The notes under the pieces were generated by a model. The model was not told the origin of the DNA and searched no databases. It worked only from the letters and a program-made list of their open reading frames with translations. Positions 34,525 through 43,907 of a DNA stretch of 64,000 bases are shown one piece after another. Source of the stretch: Posidoniimonas corsicana (GTDB taxonomy: Bacteria; Planctomycetota; Planctomycetia; Pirellulales; Lacipirellulaceae). The stretch lies in contig NZ_SIHJ01000001.1 of NCBI RefSeq assembly GCF_007859765.1, positions 1,818,067-1,882,066 of the forward strand. Direction: 5' to 3'. The number at the start of each line of letters is the position of its first letter. Positions within the stretch are counted from its first letter, which is position 1. A program made the position numbers and the translations under genes.

Positions 34525-35034
34525 ATGAGCGAAAGCCTCCAGCACAAGCTTGACCGTGTGCGTCCGCCGCGCGTGCAGATCACCTACGACGTCGAAACCA
34601 ATGGCGCCCTCGAGCAGAAGGAACTCCCTTTCGTCGTGGGCGTGCTGTCCGAGCTGGCGGGCGACCAGACCGAGACCCCCAAGCCGGTCAAGGAACGCAA
34701 GTTCGTCCCGATCGACCGCGACAACTTCAACGAGGTGCTGGGCAAGATCGGGCCGCGGCTGGCCCTGAAGGTGCCCAACCGCCTGACCGACGAAGAGGGC
34801 ACCAACCTATCGGCCGAGCTGAACTTCAGCGAGATCTCCGACTTCGAGCCGCAGAATGTGGCCAAGCAGGTGCCGGCGCTCAACAGCCTGCTGGACGCAC
34901 GCCACAAGCTGCGTCAGATCCTCAGCACGATGGAGGGCAACGACTCGTACGCCGACCTGCTGCAGGAGGTCCTCACCGACGCCGAGGCGGCCAAGTCGCT
35001 GAAGGACGAGCTGGGCGAGAAGGAAGCCGAGTAG
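34525..35034 (+). CDS. tssB: TssB sheath small subunit
   Basis: A 169-residue VipA/ImpB-like protein. The central segments FVVGVLSELAGDQ and RKFVPIDRDNFNEVLGKIGPRL are family hallmarks. It forms the contractile sheath with TssC. An AAAGGAAGCG ribosome-binding site precedes the ATG. The normal length (about 165 residues) and the direct position before tssC support the call. The gene is in the same direction as tssA, with no terminator between. Confidence 0.95.
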   Translation: MSESLQHKLDRVRPPRVQITYDVETNGALEQKELPFVVGVLSELAGDQTETPKPVKERKFVPIDRDNFNEVLGKIGPRLALKVPNRLTDEEGTNLSAELNFSEISDFEPQNVAKQVPALNSLLDARHKLRQILSTMEGNDSYADLLQEVLTDAEAAKSLKDELGEKEAE

Positions 35035-35088
35035 GCCCCCGCCGCGACCAATCACACAAGCACCCACCCACTACGGGAGAACCGAATA

Positions 35089-36558
35089 ATGGCGACCGCC
35101 GAAGCTACCGTCGACGCGGCTGATGCCCAGGAGCTCAGCCTGCTTGAAAAGCTGCTCGAAAACTCACGCGCCCTGGACGACTCCGAGCGGCAGTCGCAGC
35201 GCGACTACCTGCAGGAGTTCATCTCGCACGTAGTCGACGCCGACCAGGTGACCAGCCAGGACGCCGCCGCCGAGATCAACCACTGGATCGCCAAGATCGA
35301 CGAGAAGATCTCCGCGCAGCTCAACGAGATCATGCACGATGAGAAGTTCCAGAAGCTCGAGGGGAGCTGGCGGGGCCTCCACTACCTGGTGCACCAGTCG
35401 GAAACCGGCACGACGCTCAAGATCCGCGTGCTGAACGTCACGAAGCGCGAGCTGCTCAAGGACCTCGAGACCGCGGTCGAGTTCGACCAGAGCGCGCTGT
35501 TCAAGAAGGTCTACGAGGAAGAGTACGGCCAGCTGGGCGGCGAGCCCTACGGCATGCTGGTGGGCGACTTCGAGTTCAGCCGCCACCCGGAGGACATCAA
35601 CCTCCTGAAGCTGATCTCGAATGTGGCCGCCGGCGCCCACGCGCCGTTCATCACCGCCGCCTCGCCGGCGCTGCTGAACCTGACCAGCTTCACCGAGCTG
35701 CCCAACCCGCGTGACCTGGCCAAGATCTTCGAGTCGGCGGCCCACGCGTCGTGGCGTTCGTTCCGCGACTCGGAGGACTCCCGCTACGTGGCGCTGTGCA
35801 TGCCCCGCGTGCTCGGCCGCCTGCCGTACGGCGAGGACTTCAAGAGCGTCGAGGAGTTCGACTTCGAGGAGTTCGTCGACGGCCGCGACCACAGCAAGTA
35901 CCTGTGGATGAACGCCGCCTGGGCGTACGCCACCCGCGTGACCGACGCGTTCAGCAAGTACGGCTGGTACGCTAAGGTCCGCGGCGTCGAGGGCGGGGGC
36001 AAGGTCGAGGGCCTGCCGGTGCACACCTTCAACACCGACGACGGCGACGTCGCGATGAAGTGCCCGACGGAGATCGCCATCTCCGACCGCCGCGAGTTCG
36101 AGCTGTCGACCCTCGGCTTCCTGCCGCTGCTGCACTCCAAAAACACCGACTTCGCCGTGTTCATGGGCGCCCAGTCGGCCCAGAAGCAGAAGACCTACTT
36201 CGACGACGCCGCGACCGCCAACGCGGACCTGTCGACGAAGATCAACTTCCTCCTGTGCGTGTCGCGCTTCGCCCACTACCTGAAGGTGATGGCCCGCGAC
36301 AAGGTCGGCTCGATGCTCGAGGCCGACCAGTGCGAGAAGTGGCTGAACGACTGGATCGCCAACTACGTGTGCGACCCCTCCATGGCCGGCGACGAGACCA
36401 AGGCTAAGTGCCCGCTGTCCGACGCCACCGTCGAGGTGCGTGCCGTGGCCGGCAAGCCGGGCTGGTACGAGGCGGTCGCGTGGCTGCGTCCGCACTTCCA
36501 GCTCGAGACCCTCAGCGCCAGCATGCGGCTGGTGGCCGAGGTGCCTCAGAAGGGCTGA
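35089..36558 (+). CDS. tssC: TssC sheath large subunit
   Basis: A 489-residue VipB/ImpC-like protein of normal length. Motifs are the WRGLHYLVHQSETG stretch, the ELPNPRDLAKIF segment, the FLLCVSRFAHYLKVMARDK helix and the LSASMRLVAEVP C-terminal strand. It polymerises with TssB into the contractile sheath around Hcp. GGGAGA lies upstream of the ATG. A GC-rich hairpin pair follows the stop (36583-36625), which may lower read-through to the downstream DUF4157 and hcp genes. Confidence 0.96.
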   Translation: MATAEATVDAADAQELSLLEKLLENSRALDDSERQSQRDYLQEFISHVVDADQVTSQDAAAEINHWIAKIDEKISAQLNEIMHDEKFQKLEGSWRGLHYLVHQSETGTTLKIRVLNVTKRELLKDLETAVEFDQSALFKKVYEEEYGQLGGEPYGMLVGDFEFSRHPEDINLLKLISNVAAGAHAPFITAASPALLNLTSFTELPNPRDLAKIFESAAHASWRSFRDSEDSRYVALCMPRVLGRLPYGEDFKSVEEFDFEEFVDGRDHSKYLWMNAAWAYATRVTDAFSKYGWYAKVRGVEGGGKVEGLPVHTFNTDDGDVAMKCPTEIAISDRREFELSTLGFLPLLHSKNTDFAVFMGAQSAQKQKTYFDDAATANADLSTKINFLLCVSRFAHYLKVMARDKVGSMLEADQCEKWLNDWIANYVCDPSMAGDETKAKCPLSDATVEVRAVAGKPGWYEAVAWLRPHFQLETLSASMRLVAEVPQKG

Positions 36559-36582
36559 TCCAGCAGACGGGACAAACCGGCG

Positions 36583-36625
36583 CCGTCCGCCCCACCCGGG
36601 GCGGGCGGCCCGGGGTTCCCGGGCC
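36583..36625 (+). promoter_or_regulatory. Double hairpin between tssC and the DUF4157 gene
   Basis: An 11-bp stem with a G-U pair (arms 36583-36593 and 36598-36608, loop 4) is followed by a CCCGGGG/CCCGGGC hairpin. It may attenuate transcription or stabilise the tssC mRNA end. A short T-containing tail follows, but it is not a clear terminator. Confidence 0.5.
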
Positions 36626-36653
36626 TGCCCCATTTCCCTGAAAGGGCCTACCG

Positions 36654-37094
36654 ATGCAACTGAAGAGCCAAGCGAGCGGCGCGGCGGTTGGGGTTGTTCC
36701 GGCGCAGACCAAGTCGAACAACACCGGCCTGCCCGACAACCTGAAGTCGGGGATCGAGAGCCTGTCCGGCTACAGCATGGACGACGTCAAGGTCCACTAC
36801 AACAGCGACAAGCCGGCCAAGCTCAAAGCCCACGCCTACGCCCAGGGCACCGACATCCATGTCGCGTCCGGGCAGGAAAAGCATCTGCCGCACGAGGCAT
36901 GGCACGTGGTGCAGCAGAAGCAGGGACGCGTCCAGCCCACCATGCAGTTGCAGGGCGCGTGGGTCAACGACGACGCTGCGCTGGAGAAGGAGGCCGACCA
37001 CATGGGCGCCCAGGCGCTGCAGGCCGCCGGCCTGATGCGCGAGCGGCAGGTCATGGGCACGGTGCTCACCCAGATGATGCTCAACAACCGCTAA
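36654..37094 (+). CDS. DUF4157 protein with HExxH motif, inside the tss cluster
   Basis: A 146-residue soluble protein with no signal. It matches the DUF4157 (eCIS core) pattern: GLPDNLKSGIESLSGYSMDDVKVHYNS, then AYAQGTDIHVASG and the HEAWHVVQQ motif (H80-E81-H84), a gluzincin-type zinc site. The C-terminus is helical. DUF4157 domains are known mainly from cargo of extracellular contractile injection systems. Here the gene sits between tssC and hcp, 35 bp before hcp, so delivery through the tube is plausible. A metalloprotease activity is inferred from the HExxH motif only. Confidence 0.85.
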   Translation: MQLKSQASGAAVGVVPAQTKSNNTGLPDNLKSGIESLSGYSMDDVKVHYNSDKPAKLKAHAYAQGTDIHVASGQEKHLPHEAWHVVQQKQGRVQPTMQLQGAWVNDDAALEKEADHMGAQALQAAGLMRERQVMGTVLTQMMLNNR

Positions 37095-37129
37095 CAACCA
37101 AACTCACATTCCACACGGAGCTTAGATAG

Positions 37130-37627
37130 ATGTCCGACCAGCATTCCTCCATCGACTACTTCCTGAAGATCGACGGGATCGAGGGCGAGTCCAAGGACTC
37201 GACCCACACCAACGAGATCCAGTTGATCGGCTTCAACTGGGGCGAGACCCAGCCCGCCAGCTTTGTCTACGGCACCGGCGCCGGCTCGGGCAAGGTCAGC
37301 ATGCAGGACCTGACGTTCACCATGCGTGCCTGCAAGGCCTCGCCGAAGCTGTTCCTGTCCTGCGCCAAGGGCGAGCACATCAAGGAAGCGACCCTCGTGG
37401 CCCGCAAGGCCGGCGGCGACCAGGAAGAGTTCTACCAGATCAAGCTGGAGGACGTGATGGTGTCGTCCTACAACACGGGCGGGGGCACCGGCGACAGCCT
37501 GCCGATGGACACCGTCACGCTGGCCTTCGCCAAGATCAGCTACCAGTACCGCCCGCAGAGCGACAAGGGCGCCCTGGAGACCCCGGTCAAGGCGGGCTGG
37601 AACCTGCAGGAGAACAAGGCCATCTAG
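37130..37627 (+). CDS. hcp: Hcp (TssD) tube protein
   Basis: A 165-residue Hcp. It begins with IDYFLKIDGIEGESKDSTHTNEIQLIGFNWGE, the standard opening, and ends with AFAKISYQYRPQ. It forms the inner tube of the T6SS and is also the exported marker. CGGAG lies about 9 bases upstream of the ATG. An intrinsic terminator with T-run follows at 37646-37688, so hcp can be transcribed to high level without tssEFG. Confidence 0.96.
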   Translation: MSDQHSSIDYFLKIDGIEGESKDSTHTNEIQLIGFNWGETQPASFVYGTGAGSGKVSMQDLTFTMRACKASPKLFLSCAKGEHIKEATLVARKAGGDQEEFYQIKLEDVMVSSYNTGGGTGDSLPMDTVTLAFAKISYQYRPQSDKGALETPVKAGWNLQENKAI

Positions 37628-37645
37628 TCGGCCCTTCGACATGCC

Positions 37646-37688
37646 GGGCCGCGGCGGTCCCTGCCGGGGGCGCCGCGGCCCATTTTTT
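37646..37688 (+). terminator. Intrinsic terminator after hcp
   Basis: An 11-bp GC stem (arms 37646-37656 and 37671-37681) with loop and a TTTTTT run at 37683-37688 lies 20 bases after the hcp stop. It separates hcp from tssE, so tssEFG must use read-through or their own promoter. Confidence 0.85.
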
Positions 37689-37714
37689 GTACTCCCGACC
37701 TGTTGAGACCGAGC

Positions 37715-38170
37715 ATGCCCTCCCCGACGCTCGCCCCCTCGCTGCTCGACCGCCTGGTGGCCGCCTGCGGCGGCGTCGCAGAGCCCCGGCCCGCCGGCCT
37801 GGCGAGCCTGATCGACGACATCGAGGACCTGCTCAACACCTGCAGCGTCGCGCCGGGCGACGAACTCGCCGGCTGCCCCGAGGCGACCAACTCTCTGCTC
37901 ACCTACGGCTCACCAGCGCCGCAGTCCCTCTCGATCGCGACCCACCACGAGCGGGTGGCCACCGCGCGGCAGCTCGAGCAGACGCTCAAGCGCTTCGAGC
38001 CGCGGTTGGTACGGGTCCGCGTCCGCGCCGACGCCACCTCCAAGCTCTGCAACGAGGGGCGGTTCCACATCCAAGGGACGCTGCGTGACGATCCCCAGCG
38101 GGCGGTCACGCTGGCGGTGAAGGTCCGCAACACCAGCGGCCGGGCCCACGTCACGACGGAGCGACCATGA
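37715..38170 (+). CDS. tssE: TssE (gp25-like) baseplate protein
   Basis: A 151-residue GPW/gp25-family wedge protein. The N-terminal LLDRL is followed by SLIDDIEDLLNT, LTYGSPAPQSL and VRADATSKLCNEGRFHIQG. The basic, beta-rich C-terminus is the normal gp25 end. The ATG at 37715 gives the usual length; a TTG 12 bases further upstream is in the same frame. The gene overlaps tssF by four bases (ATGA), so translation is coupled. It is the first gene after the hcp terminator. Confidence 0.9.
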   Translation: MPSPTLAPSLLDRLVAACGGVAEPRPAGLASLIDDIEDLLNTCSVAPGDELAGCPEATNSLLTYGSPAPQSLSIATHHERVATARQLEQTLKRFEPRLVRVRVRADATSKLCNEGRFHIQGTLRDDPQRAVTLAVKVRNTSGRAHVTTERP

Positions 38171-40017
38171 ACGCATCGCTGTACCCCTACTACGAAGAGC
38201 AGCTCCACTTCATCCGCCACGAGGCGGAGGAGTTCGCCAAGCAGTACCCCGCGGCGGCGGGGCAGCTGCTGCTGGAGCGCAACCAGAGCCGCGACCCGCA
38301 CGTCGAGCGGCTGATCGAGGCCTTCGCGCTGCTGTCGGCCCGTGTCGAGAAGAAGCTCGACGACCAGTTCCCCGAGATCACCGACGGGCTGCTCTCGGCG
38401 CTCTACCCGCACTACCTGGCGCCGATCCCGTCGATGGCGATCGCCCAGTTCGACGCCGACCCGGCGAGCCCCCAGCCTGGCGGGCTCCCAGTGCCCCGCG
38501 GCGTCGGGGTCCGCGCAAAGACTTCTGGCGGGTCCGCCTGCCGGTACCGCACCTGCTTCCCGGTGCGGCTGTGGCCGCTAGACGTGGTGGACGCGGCGAT
38601 CGAGTTCCCGCCGTTCGACCGCGGCCTGACGCCGCCGCCGCAGACCGCGGCCGTGCTGCGGATCAGCCTGCAGACGCACGCCGACATGAAGTTCAGCGAG
38701 CTGTCGCTCGACACGCTGCGGGTCCACCTGCAGGGCGACGACCACCTGATGGCGAAGCTGTACGAACAGCTGCTCAACCGCTCGACCCGGGTCGAGGTCC
38801 GCTCTTCGGCAGAGGATGGCGGCCGCCTGCTGAGCGACGCTCCGGCCGAGCAGACCCTCCACCCGGTCGGCTTTGGCGACGACGAGTCGCTCTTGCCCAG
38901 CCCACCACAGTCCAGCCGCGCGTACCAGCTGCTGACCGAGCTGTTCGCGTTCCCCCAGAAGTTCGCCTTCATCGACATCGCCGGACTGGCCGCGGCGCTG
39001 CCGACCGCCGGCGCCAAGATCGACATCCTGATCTACCTCGATGAGGCGGACGAACGCCTCGCCCGCGAGGTGAACGCCAGCACGTTCCGGCTGGGCTGCA
39101 CGCCGATCGTCAACCTGTTCGAGAAGGTCTGCGAGCCGATCCGGCTGACCCACAAGAAGCACGAGTACCCCGTGCTGCCCGACGTCCACAACCGGGACGC
39201 CACCGAGGTGTACAGCGCCGACCGCGTGGTGGGCGTCTCCACCGGCCGCGCGACACGCTACGAGCCGATTTACGGGCTGGATCACGAGAACTCGTGGCGG
39301 GGCGAGGACGAGGCCCGCGCCTACTGGCACACACGCCGCCGTGGCGCCTCGCAGCACGACGACACCGGGTCGGACGTGATGCTGCGGCTGGTCGACCTGG
39401 ACTTCACCCCGGCCCAGCCCGCCGAGCAGACTATTACCGTGCACGCGACCTGCACCAACCGGGACCTGCCGCTGCAGATCCCGTCCGGGCCCGCCGGCCT
39501 GCGCCTGCAGATGGAGACGCCCGTCCCCGTGCGGTCCGCCAGCTGCCTGCGGCAGCCCACCGCGCCGGTCCGCCCGCCGCTGGGGGCGGCCGCCTACTGG
39601 CGGCTGGTCTCGCACCTGTCGCTGAACCACCTGTCGCTGACAAACGACCGGCTGGGCCTGTCGGCGCTGCGGGAGATCCTCCGGCTGTACGACTTCGCCG
39701 ACCGGTCCGCGAACCGCACGCAGGCGATCGCCAACAGCGAGATGATCGACGGCGTGATCGGCATGAACATCGGCCGCGCAGTGTGCCGCGTCGGCGGCCC
39801 CGCCGACGGCGGCGTCTGCCGCGGCGTGTCGGTGGAGCTCGAGCTCGACGAAGAAAACTACCGCGGCGTCGGCGCGTACCTGTTCGGCGCTGTGCTCGAA
39901 CGCTTCTTCGCCGAGTACGCCACGATGAACTCGTTCACCCGGCTGACGCTCAAGACCAAGCAGCAGGGCCTGGTGAAGGTCTGGCGTCCCCGCTCGGGAG
40001 GCGTTGAGCTGCTGTGA
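38167..40017 (+). CDS. tssF: TssF (VasA) baseplate protein
   Basis: A 616-residue protein of normal TssF length. The N-terminus has the typical YYEEQLHFIRHEAEEFAKQYP, and the LSLDTLRVHLQGD segment is also conserved. TssF joins TssE, TssG and TssK in the baseplate wedge. It overlaps tssE (ATGA) and tssG (GTGA), so tssEFG are translated as a unit. Confidence 0.95.
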   Translation: MNASLYPYYEEQLHFIRHEAEEFAKQYPAAAGQLLLERNQSRDPHVERLIEAFALLSARVEKKLDDQFPEITDGLLSALYPHYLAPIPSMAIAQFDADPASPQPGGLPVPRGVGVRAKTSGGSACRYRTCFPVRLWPLDVVDAAIEFPPFDRGLTPPPQTAAVLRISLQTHADMKFSELSLDTLRVHLQGDDHLMAKLYEQLLNRSTRVEVRSSAEDGGRLLSDAPAEQTLHPVGFGDDESLLPSPPQSSRAYQLLTELFAFPQKFAFIDIAGLAAALPTAGAKIDILIYLDEADERLAREVNASTFRLGCTPIVNLFEKVCEPIRLTHKKHEYPVLPDVHNRDATEVYSADRVVGVSTGRATRYEPIYGLDHENSWRGEDEARAYWHTRRRGASQHDDTGSDVMLRLVDLDFTPAQPAEQTITVHATCTNRDLPLQIPSGPAGLRLQMETPVPVRSASCLRQPTAPVRPPLGAAAYWRLVSHLSLNHLSLTNDRLGLSALREILRLYDFADRSANRTQAIANSEMIDGVIGMNIGRAVCRVGGPADGGVCRGVSVELELDEENYRGVGAYLFGAVLERFFAEYATMNSFTRLTLKTKQQGLVKVWRPRSGGVELL

Positions 40018-41147
40018 CCGCCGTCGCCGAGATACCGTCCGACCCCGACGCACCGAGTGTGCAGCAGCAGCTGTACGCCGAGGGCGCTAGCTTCGACTTC
40101 TTCCAAGCGGTGCGGCTGCTAGAGCAGTCGTCTGCGGGCGCCGACCGCGACCGGCGCCTGGGCAGCCCCGCGGTGAGGTTCTCGACGCCCCCGTCCACCG
40201 CGTTCCCCGCCAGCGCAATCGACTCGATCACGCCGGACGACGCAGACGAAAACACCTCCCGCGTGAGGGTCAACTTCATGGGCCTTACCGGGCCCAGCGG
40301 CGTGCTGCCCCGGCACTACACGGAGCTGCTGATCCAGCTCGAGTGCCGGCTACGCGACGCCGCTAAGCGTACACTCAACGCCTGGTACGACCTGTTCAAC
40401 AACCGACTGATCGGCCAGCTCTACCGCGTGTGGGCCAAGTGCCGGATCGACCGGGGCCTGGCCGACGGCGTGGCCGACCGGACGCAGGCCGACCCCTTCT
40501 CCACCGCGCTGTACAGCTTGATCGGCGTCGCGACTCCCAAGCTGCGCAACCGACTCTCCGTCACCCAGCCTACGGGGCAGGGCGGTGCAGCCGAGGTGGT
40601 CGACCAGATCCCCGATTCAGTCCTCGCCCGGCACGTCGGGACGCTCTCCCGCCGTCGACGTTCGGCCAGCCAGGTAGCCGCCATGCTGTCGAGCCACTTC
40701 CGCGTTCCCGTGGAGATCGAGCAGTTCCAGGGGCAGTGGCTCCAGCTATCGCCCGCAGAGCAGACCCGCGCCGGCGCCTGGGGCGCCGCCAACCGCCTGG
40801 GAGTCGACGCTGTGCTGGGCAGCCGCGTGTGGGACCGCCAGAGCCGCATCCGCGTGCGGGTCGGTCCGCTCGACGCCCAGCAGTTTGCCCGGTTCCTCCC
40901 CGACGCCGGGGGCGGACAGGACCGCCGCAGGTTTGTCTCGCTGTGTCAGATGGTGAGGCTTGCCATCGGGCCTGAGCTCGACTTTGACGTGCAGCTGGTG
41001 CTGCGGAAGTCGGATATACCGCGGCTCTCAGCCCAGCGGGATGGTGATCGTCCGCGGTTGGGATGGAGCAGTTGGTTGGCAGCCGCGCCCCTCGAGCGAG
41101 ACGGCGGGGAGCCAGTGTTCGAGCCGATTGAATCGTCCGAAGCGTAG
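40014..41147 (+). CDS. tssG: TssG baseplate protein
   Basis: A 377-residue TssG. Motifs are SFDFFQAVRLLEQ near residue 25, VRFSTPPS, VNFMGLTGPSGVLPRHYTELL near residue 84, and a C-terminal FLPDAGG segment. It forms the baseplate wedge with TssF. GTG start overlaps the tssF stop (GTGA). Its end converges with tssK, 42 bp away on the other strand. Confidence 0.94.
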   Translation: MTAVAEIPSDPDAPSVQQQLYAEGASFDFFQAVRLLEQSSAGADRDRRLGSPAVRFSTPPSTAFPASAIDSITPDDADENTSRVRVNFMGLTGPSGVLPRHYTELLIQLECRLRDAAKRTLNAWYDLFNNRLIGQLYRVWAKCRIDRGLADGVADRTQADPFSTALYSLIGVATPKLRNRLSVTQPTGQGGAAEVVDQIPDSVLARHVGTLSRRRRSASQVAAMLSSHFRVPVEIEQFQGQWLQLSPAEQTRAGAWGAANRLGVDAVLGSRVWDRQSRIRVRVGPLDAQQFARFLPDAGGGQDRRRFVSLCQMVRLAIGPELDFDVQLVLRKSDIPRLSAQRDGDRPRLGWSSWLAAAPLERDGGEPVFEPIESSEA

Positions 41148-41189
41148 CGGTCGCAGCGCGGGCGTTCTGAAGGCAGCGCGGTTGGGACG

Positions 41190-42668
41190 CTACGGGGTTG
41201 TCGCCAGTTCGGGCCGAGCGGCCGGGGCGTCAGTCTGCTGCCCTGTGGTTTCGTCCTCCACGGCGAACAGCGACAGCTTCAGCGTGGCCGACTTGCCGTC
41301 TACGTCCAGCACCACGGCGTCGTGGTCGCTGAACTCATCGATCAGCAGCTGCTCGCTGAGCCGCGCGGCCAGCGTCAGCGACCGCTCGACATGCCGCCAT
41401 TCCTCCGGCGCGCCGTCCGCTGACAGCGCGTAGTACTGCAGGCCGCTCCGCACCGGCAACGCCCGCGGGGTGTGCACCACGCGGCGGGCTTCCAGTCCGG
41501 CGTGGCCGAGCAGGAACAGCGTGTCGGCCCGCTTCGCACAGCCGAACTTGATGTTGCGGCCGCTGGAGAGCAGCCGCTCCACCTCGTCGGCCGGCAGCGA
41601 GCTCTGCACGCCCAGGTACAGCGACTTACCCGAGTGCAGCCACGCCGGGTCAAGGTCAACCCGCAGCAGCATCTCGTCCGAAACGAAGGGCCGCTCCTGG
41701 TAGCCGGGCTGCGTGACGCACGCCAGCAGGTCCTCGACCGCCTGACGAGCCGCCAGGAAGCAGCCGCCCAGGTCGTCGTGGTTGTAGGCGGGCAGCGAGA
41801 ACATCCGGCCGTCGCCGGCGAAGATCGACAGCCGCCCCACCAGGCGGGCCAGCTCGCGGTAGGCGGTCAGCGGCGCTACGCCCTGGGCGGCGCCGTCCAC
41901 ACGCAGCACCATGGCGGCGGCCTGCAGCTCGCGGAGCTGCTCCAGCATCACCCGCTCGCCCGGACCCTGGCTCTCGAACCGCAGACGGCGCGACTCGATC
42001 TGGGTGGCGAGCATCTCAACCTTCTTCTCGACCTTGTCGAGCACCCGCGCCAGCACGCCCTGGTGCAGCGGCTGCCAGGCGTCGCACGCCAGCACCGGCG
42101 GGATGAAGTCCTGGTCGACCACCGGCGCTCCGGTGGACGACTCCGACCGACGCACGCCGGCGATCGGCAGCACCACGAAGCCGGACAGGTCGTCGCCGCA
42201 GACCAGCAGCCGCGCGTTGGGGGTCAGGACCTGGATGCTCTGGGCGTGGTCGCCCGTGTTTTCGTCGCGCGCCTCGCGGGTCTGGATCAGCCGCCGCGCG
42301 GCGATGTTCGCGGACTCGCCGGCGGTGTTCGCGCGGGACTGGTGTTGCAGCGGCAGTCCGAGGTACACCACCACCGACTCCGCCGCGTTGAGCGCAGGCT
42401 GCAGGTCCAGCACGGGCAGGCTGCCGTCCTCGGGGAACGAGAGCAGCTCGCCATCGGGCATCCGCGCCCGCAGCCGGCGGACCACCAGGCGGTGGTTGGC
42501 GAGCGCGTCGGCGTCGAGCTCGATCGTGCGGACGCCCCAGTTGTAGTGCGAGTCCCAGCTGGAGCCGAGCTGCCGCAGCTGCGCGCTGCGGCGGTCGGCG
42601 GCCTGGAAGTGGTGCGGCGTGAGGAACATCCCCTCGTGCCAGTGGACGGAGTGCTCGCACATGCTCAT
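41190..42668 (-). CDS. tssK: TssK baseplate-membrane adaptor
   Basis: A 492-residue TssK. The N-terminus VHWHEGMFLTPHHFQAAD is the family signature, and the ending holds a receptor-binding-like helical segment. It connects the TssFGE wedges to the TssL-TssM membrane platform. ATG at 42668 was chosen; the frame extends to 42716. It is transcribed towards tssG, so it has its own promoter, and it is separated from the diguanylate cyclase gene by 152 bp. Confidence 0.94.
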   Translation of the reverse strand: MSMCEHSVHWHEGMFLTPHHFQAADRRSAQLRQLGSSWDSHYNWGVRTIELDADALANHRLVVRRLRARMPDGELLSFPEDGSLPVLDLQPALNAAESVVVYLGLPLQHQSRANTAGESANIAARRLIQTREARDENTGDHAQSIQVLTPNARLLVCGDDLSGFVVLPIAGVRRSESSTGAPVVDQDFIPPVLACDAWQPLHQGVLARVLDKVEKKVEMLATQIESRRLRFESQGPGERVMLEQLRELQAAAMVLRVDGAAQGVAPLTAYRELARLVGRLSIFAGDGRMFSLPAYNHDDLGGCFLAARQAVEDLLACVTQPGYQERPFVSDEMLLRVDLDPAWLHSGKSLYLGVQSSLPADEVERLLSSGRNIKFGCAKRADTLFLLGHAGLEARRVVHTPRALPVRSGLQYYALSADGAPEEWRHVERSLTLAARLSEQLLIDEFSDHDAVVLDVDGKSATLKLSLFAVEDETTGQQTDAPAARPELATTP

Positions 42669-42820
42669 GACGGGGACGCTCGGCGACGGGGACAACGGGG
42701 AAGTGGCGCGTGTCACGTCACTTCATCGTTTCCGGTCCCGGCGTCTGGCCAAGCAAAGTCGAGATTGCCGCGCACGCCGGACGCGCCGGTTGTGCGGGCG
42801 GCGCCGGTTGACGGCGGACT

Positions 42821-43693
42821 TTAGGCCACCAGGCGGAACACAACCGCGTCCTTCTGGTCGGCCTTGACCTCGTACATCAGCTCGTCGGCGCCGTGGATGA
42901 GCTCGTCGACCGAGCGGGGCGGCGTTTCGTAGACCGCCACCCCGATGCTGAAGGTGACCGGCCAGTTGTTCGCGGCCATGGCCGCGTCTAGCCGCTCCCG
43001 CATCCTCGCGATCACCTGCTCGGCCTGCTGCTCGGTGGTCTCCGGCAGGAGCACAGCAAACTCATCGCCACCCATGCGGGCGGGGACGTCCATCTTGCGG
43101 ACGCTCTCCTGCATCTCGGCCGCGATGGCGGCCAGCAGGCGGTCGCCCTCGAGGTGGCCGAGGGTGTCGTTGACGGTCTTGAAGTTGTCGCAGTCGATGA
43201 ACGCCACCGAGACGCAGTGCTCCCGGCGGACGGACCTCGCGAGTTCCTCTTCCGCCCGCTCGCGGAACGCCTTGGCGTTCAGCAGGCCCGTGAGCCCGTC
43301 GGTGCGGGCCAGGCGGCGTTCGTTCTCGTTGGCGATCCGCAGCCGGGTCAGCATCCCGACCAGCACCACGAAGAACACCGCGTGGATGGCCGCGGTCCAG
43401 GCCTCCTGGGCCGTCACGCCCTGGCCGTCCAGGGCAAGAAGGTCATCCGCCAGCCACGCTGTGCAGCACGCCGCTGCCAGCGTCGCCCCCACCGCGGCGC
43501 TGCTCACCCAGGTCATGATGAGGACCGATGGGAGGTAGCACACGATCAGCGGGATCTCATCGCCGGTCGCGTAGTCGGCTGCCGCGACGATGGTCGCCAG
43601 CAACAGCGAGGCGGCGATTGACAGGGCGGCGTGGTCCTTGCAACGGTCGAGCCAGCCTTCAAGAGCAAACGTGCGGGGGGCTGCGGGCGTCAT
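42821..43693 (-). CDS. Membrane-bound GGDEF diguanylate cyclase
   Basis: A 290-residue protein. An N-terminal membrane segment of about four helices (residues about 20-120) is followed by a GGDEF domain starting at TDGLTGLLNAKAF. The catalytic motif MGGDEFAVLL is intact, and RKMD five residues before it is an intact product-inhibition (I-site) motif. It should make cyclic di-GMP from two GTP and be feedback-inhibited. It lies upstream of tssK on the same strand, so control of secretion or biofilm by c-di-GMP is possible but not shown. Confidence 0.92.
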   Translation of the reverse strand: MTPAAPRTFALEGWLDRCKDHAALSIAASLLLATIVAAADYATGDEIPLIVCYLPSVLIMTWVSSAAVGATLAAACCTAWLADDLLALDGQGVTAQEAWTAAIHAVFFVVLVGMLTRLRIANENERRLARTDGLTGLLNAKAFRERAEEELARSVRREHCVSVAFIDCDNFKTVNDTLGHLEGDRLLAAIAAEMQESVRKMDVPARMGGDEFAVLLPETTEQQAEQVIARMRERLDAAMAANNWPVTFSIGVAVYETPPRSVDELIHGADELMYEVKADQKDAVVFRLVA

Positions 43694-43907
43694 GGCGTGG
43701 GAACGGCGGAGAGAGTCGGCGGGCGCAGCCGCCGACGCGGCCGATCTCTCAACCTTAGCTTCCCCTGGTGGCCAGACGGCCAGCCGCGACAGCGTCTTTG
43801 GGATTCTGCAGGCGGCCAGTCTCACGAGCCCGCTAGCCGGTGGACAACGGCCCGGACCATCGGCGCATCCCGCACGACCGAACCTCTATCGCCAACCTGC
43901 AGGCAGC

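Noticed and set aside
35164..36633. Long minus-strand open frame opposite tssC (489 codons)
   Set aside because: It mirrors the codon structure of tssC, has low-complexity Val/Leu/Arg/Gly content and no family features; tssC is clear on the other strand.
41472..42824. Long plus-strand open frame opposite tssK (450 codons)
   Set aside because: It is an antisense shadow of tssK with His/Arg/Gln-rich composition and no domain.
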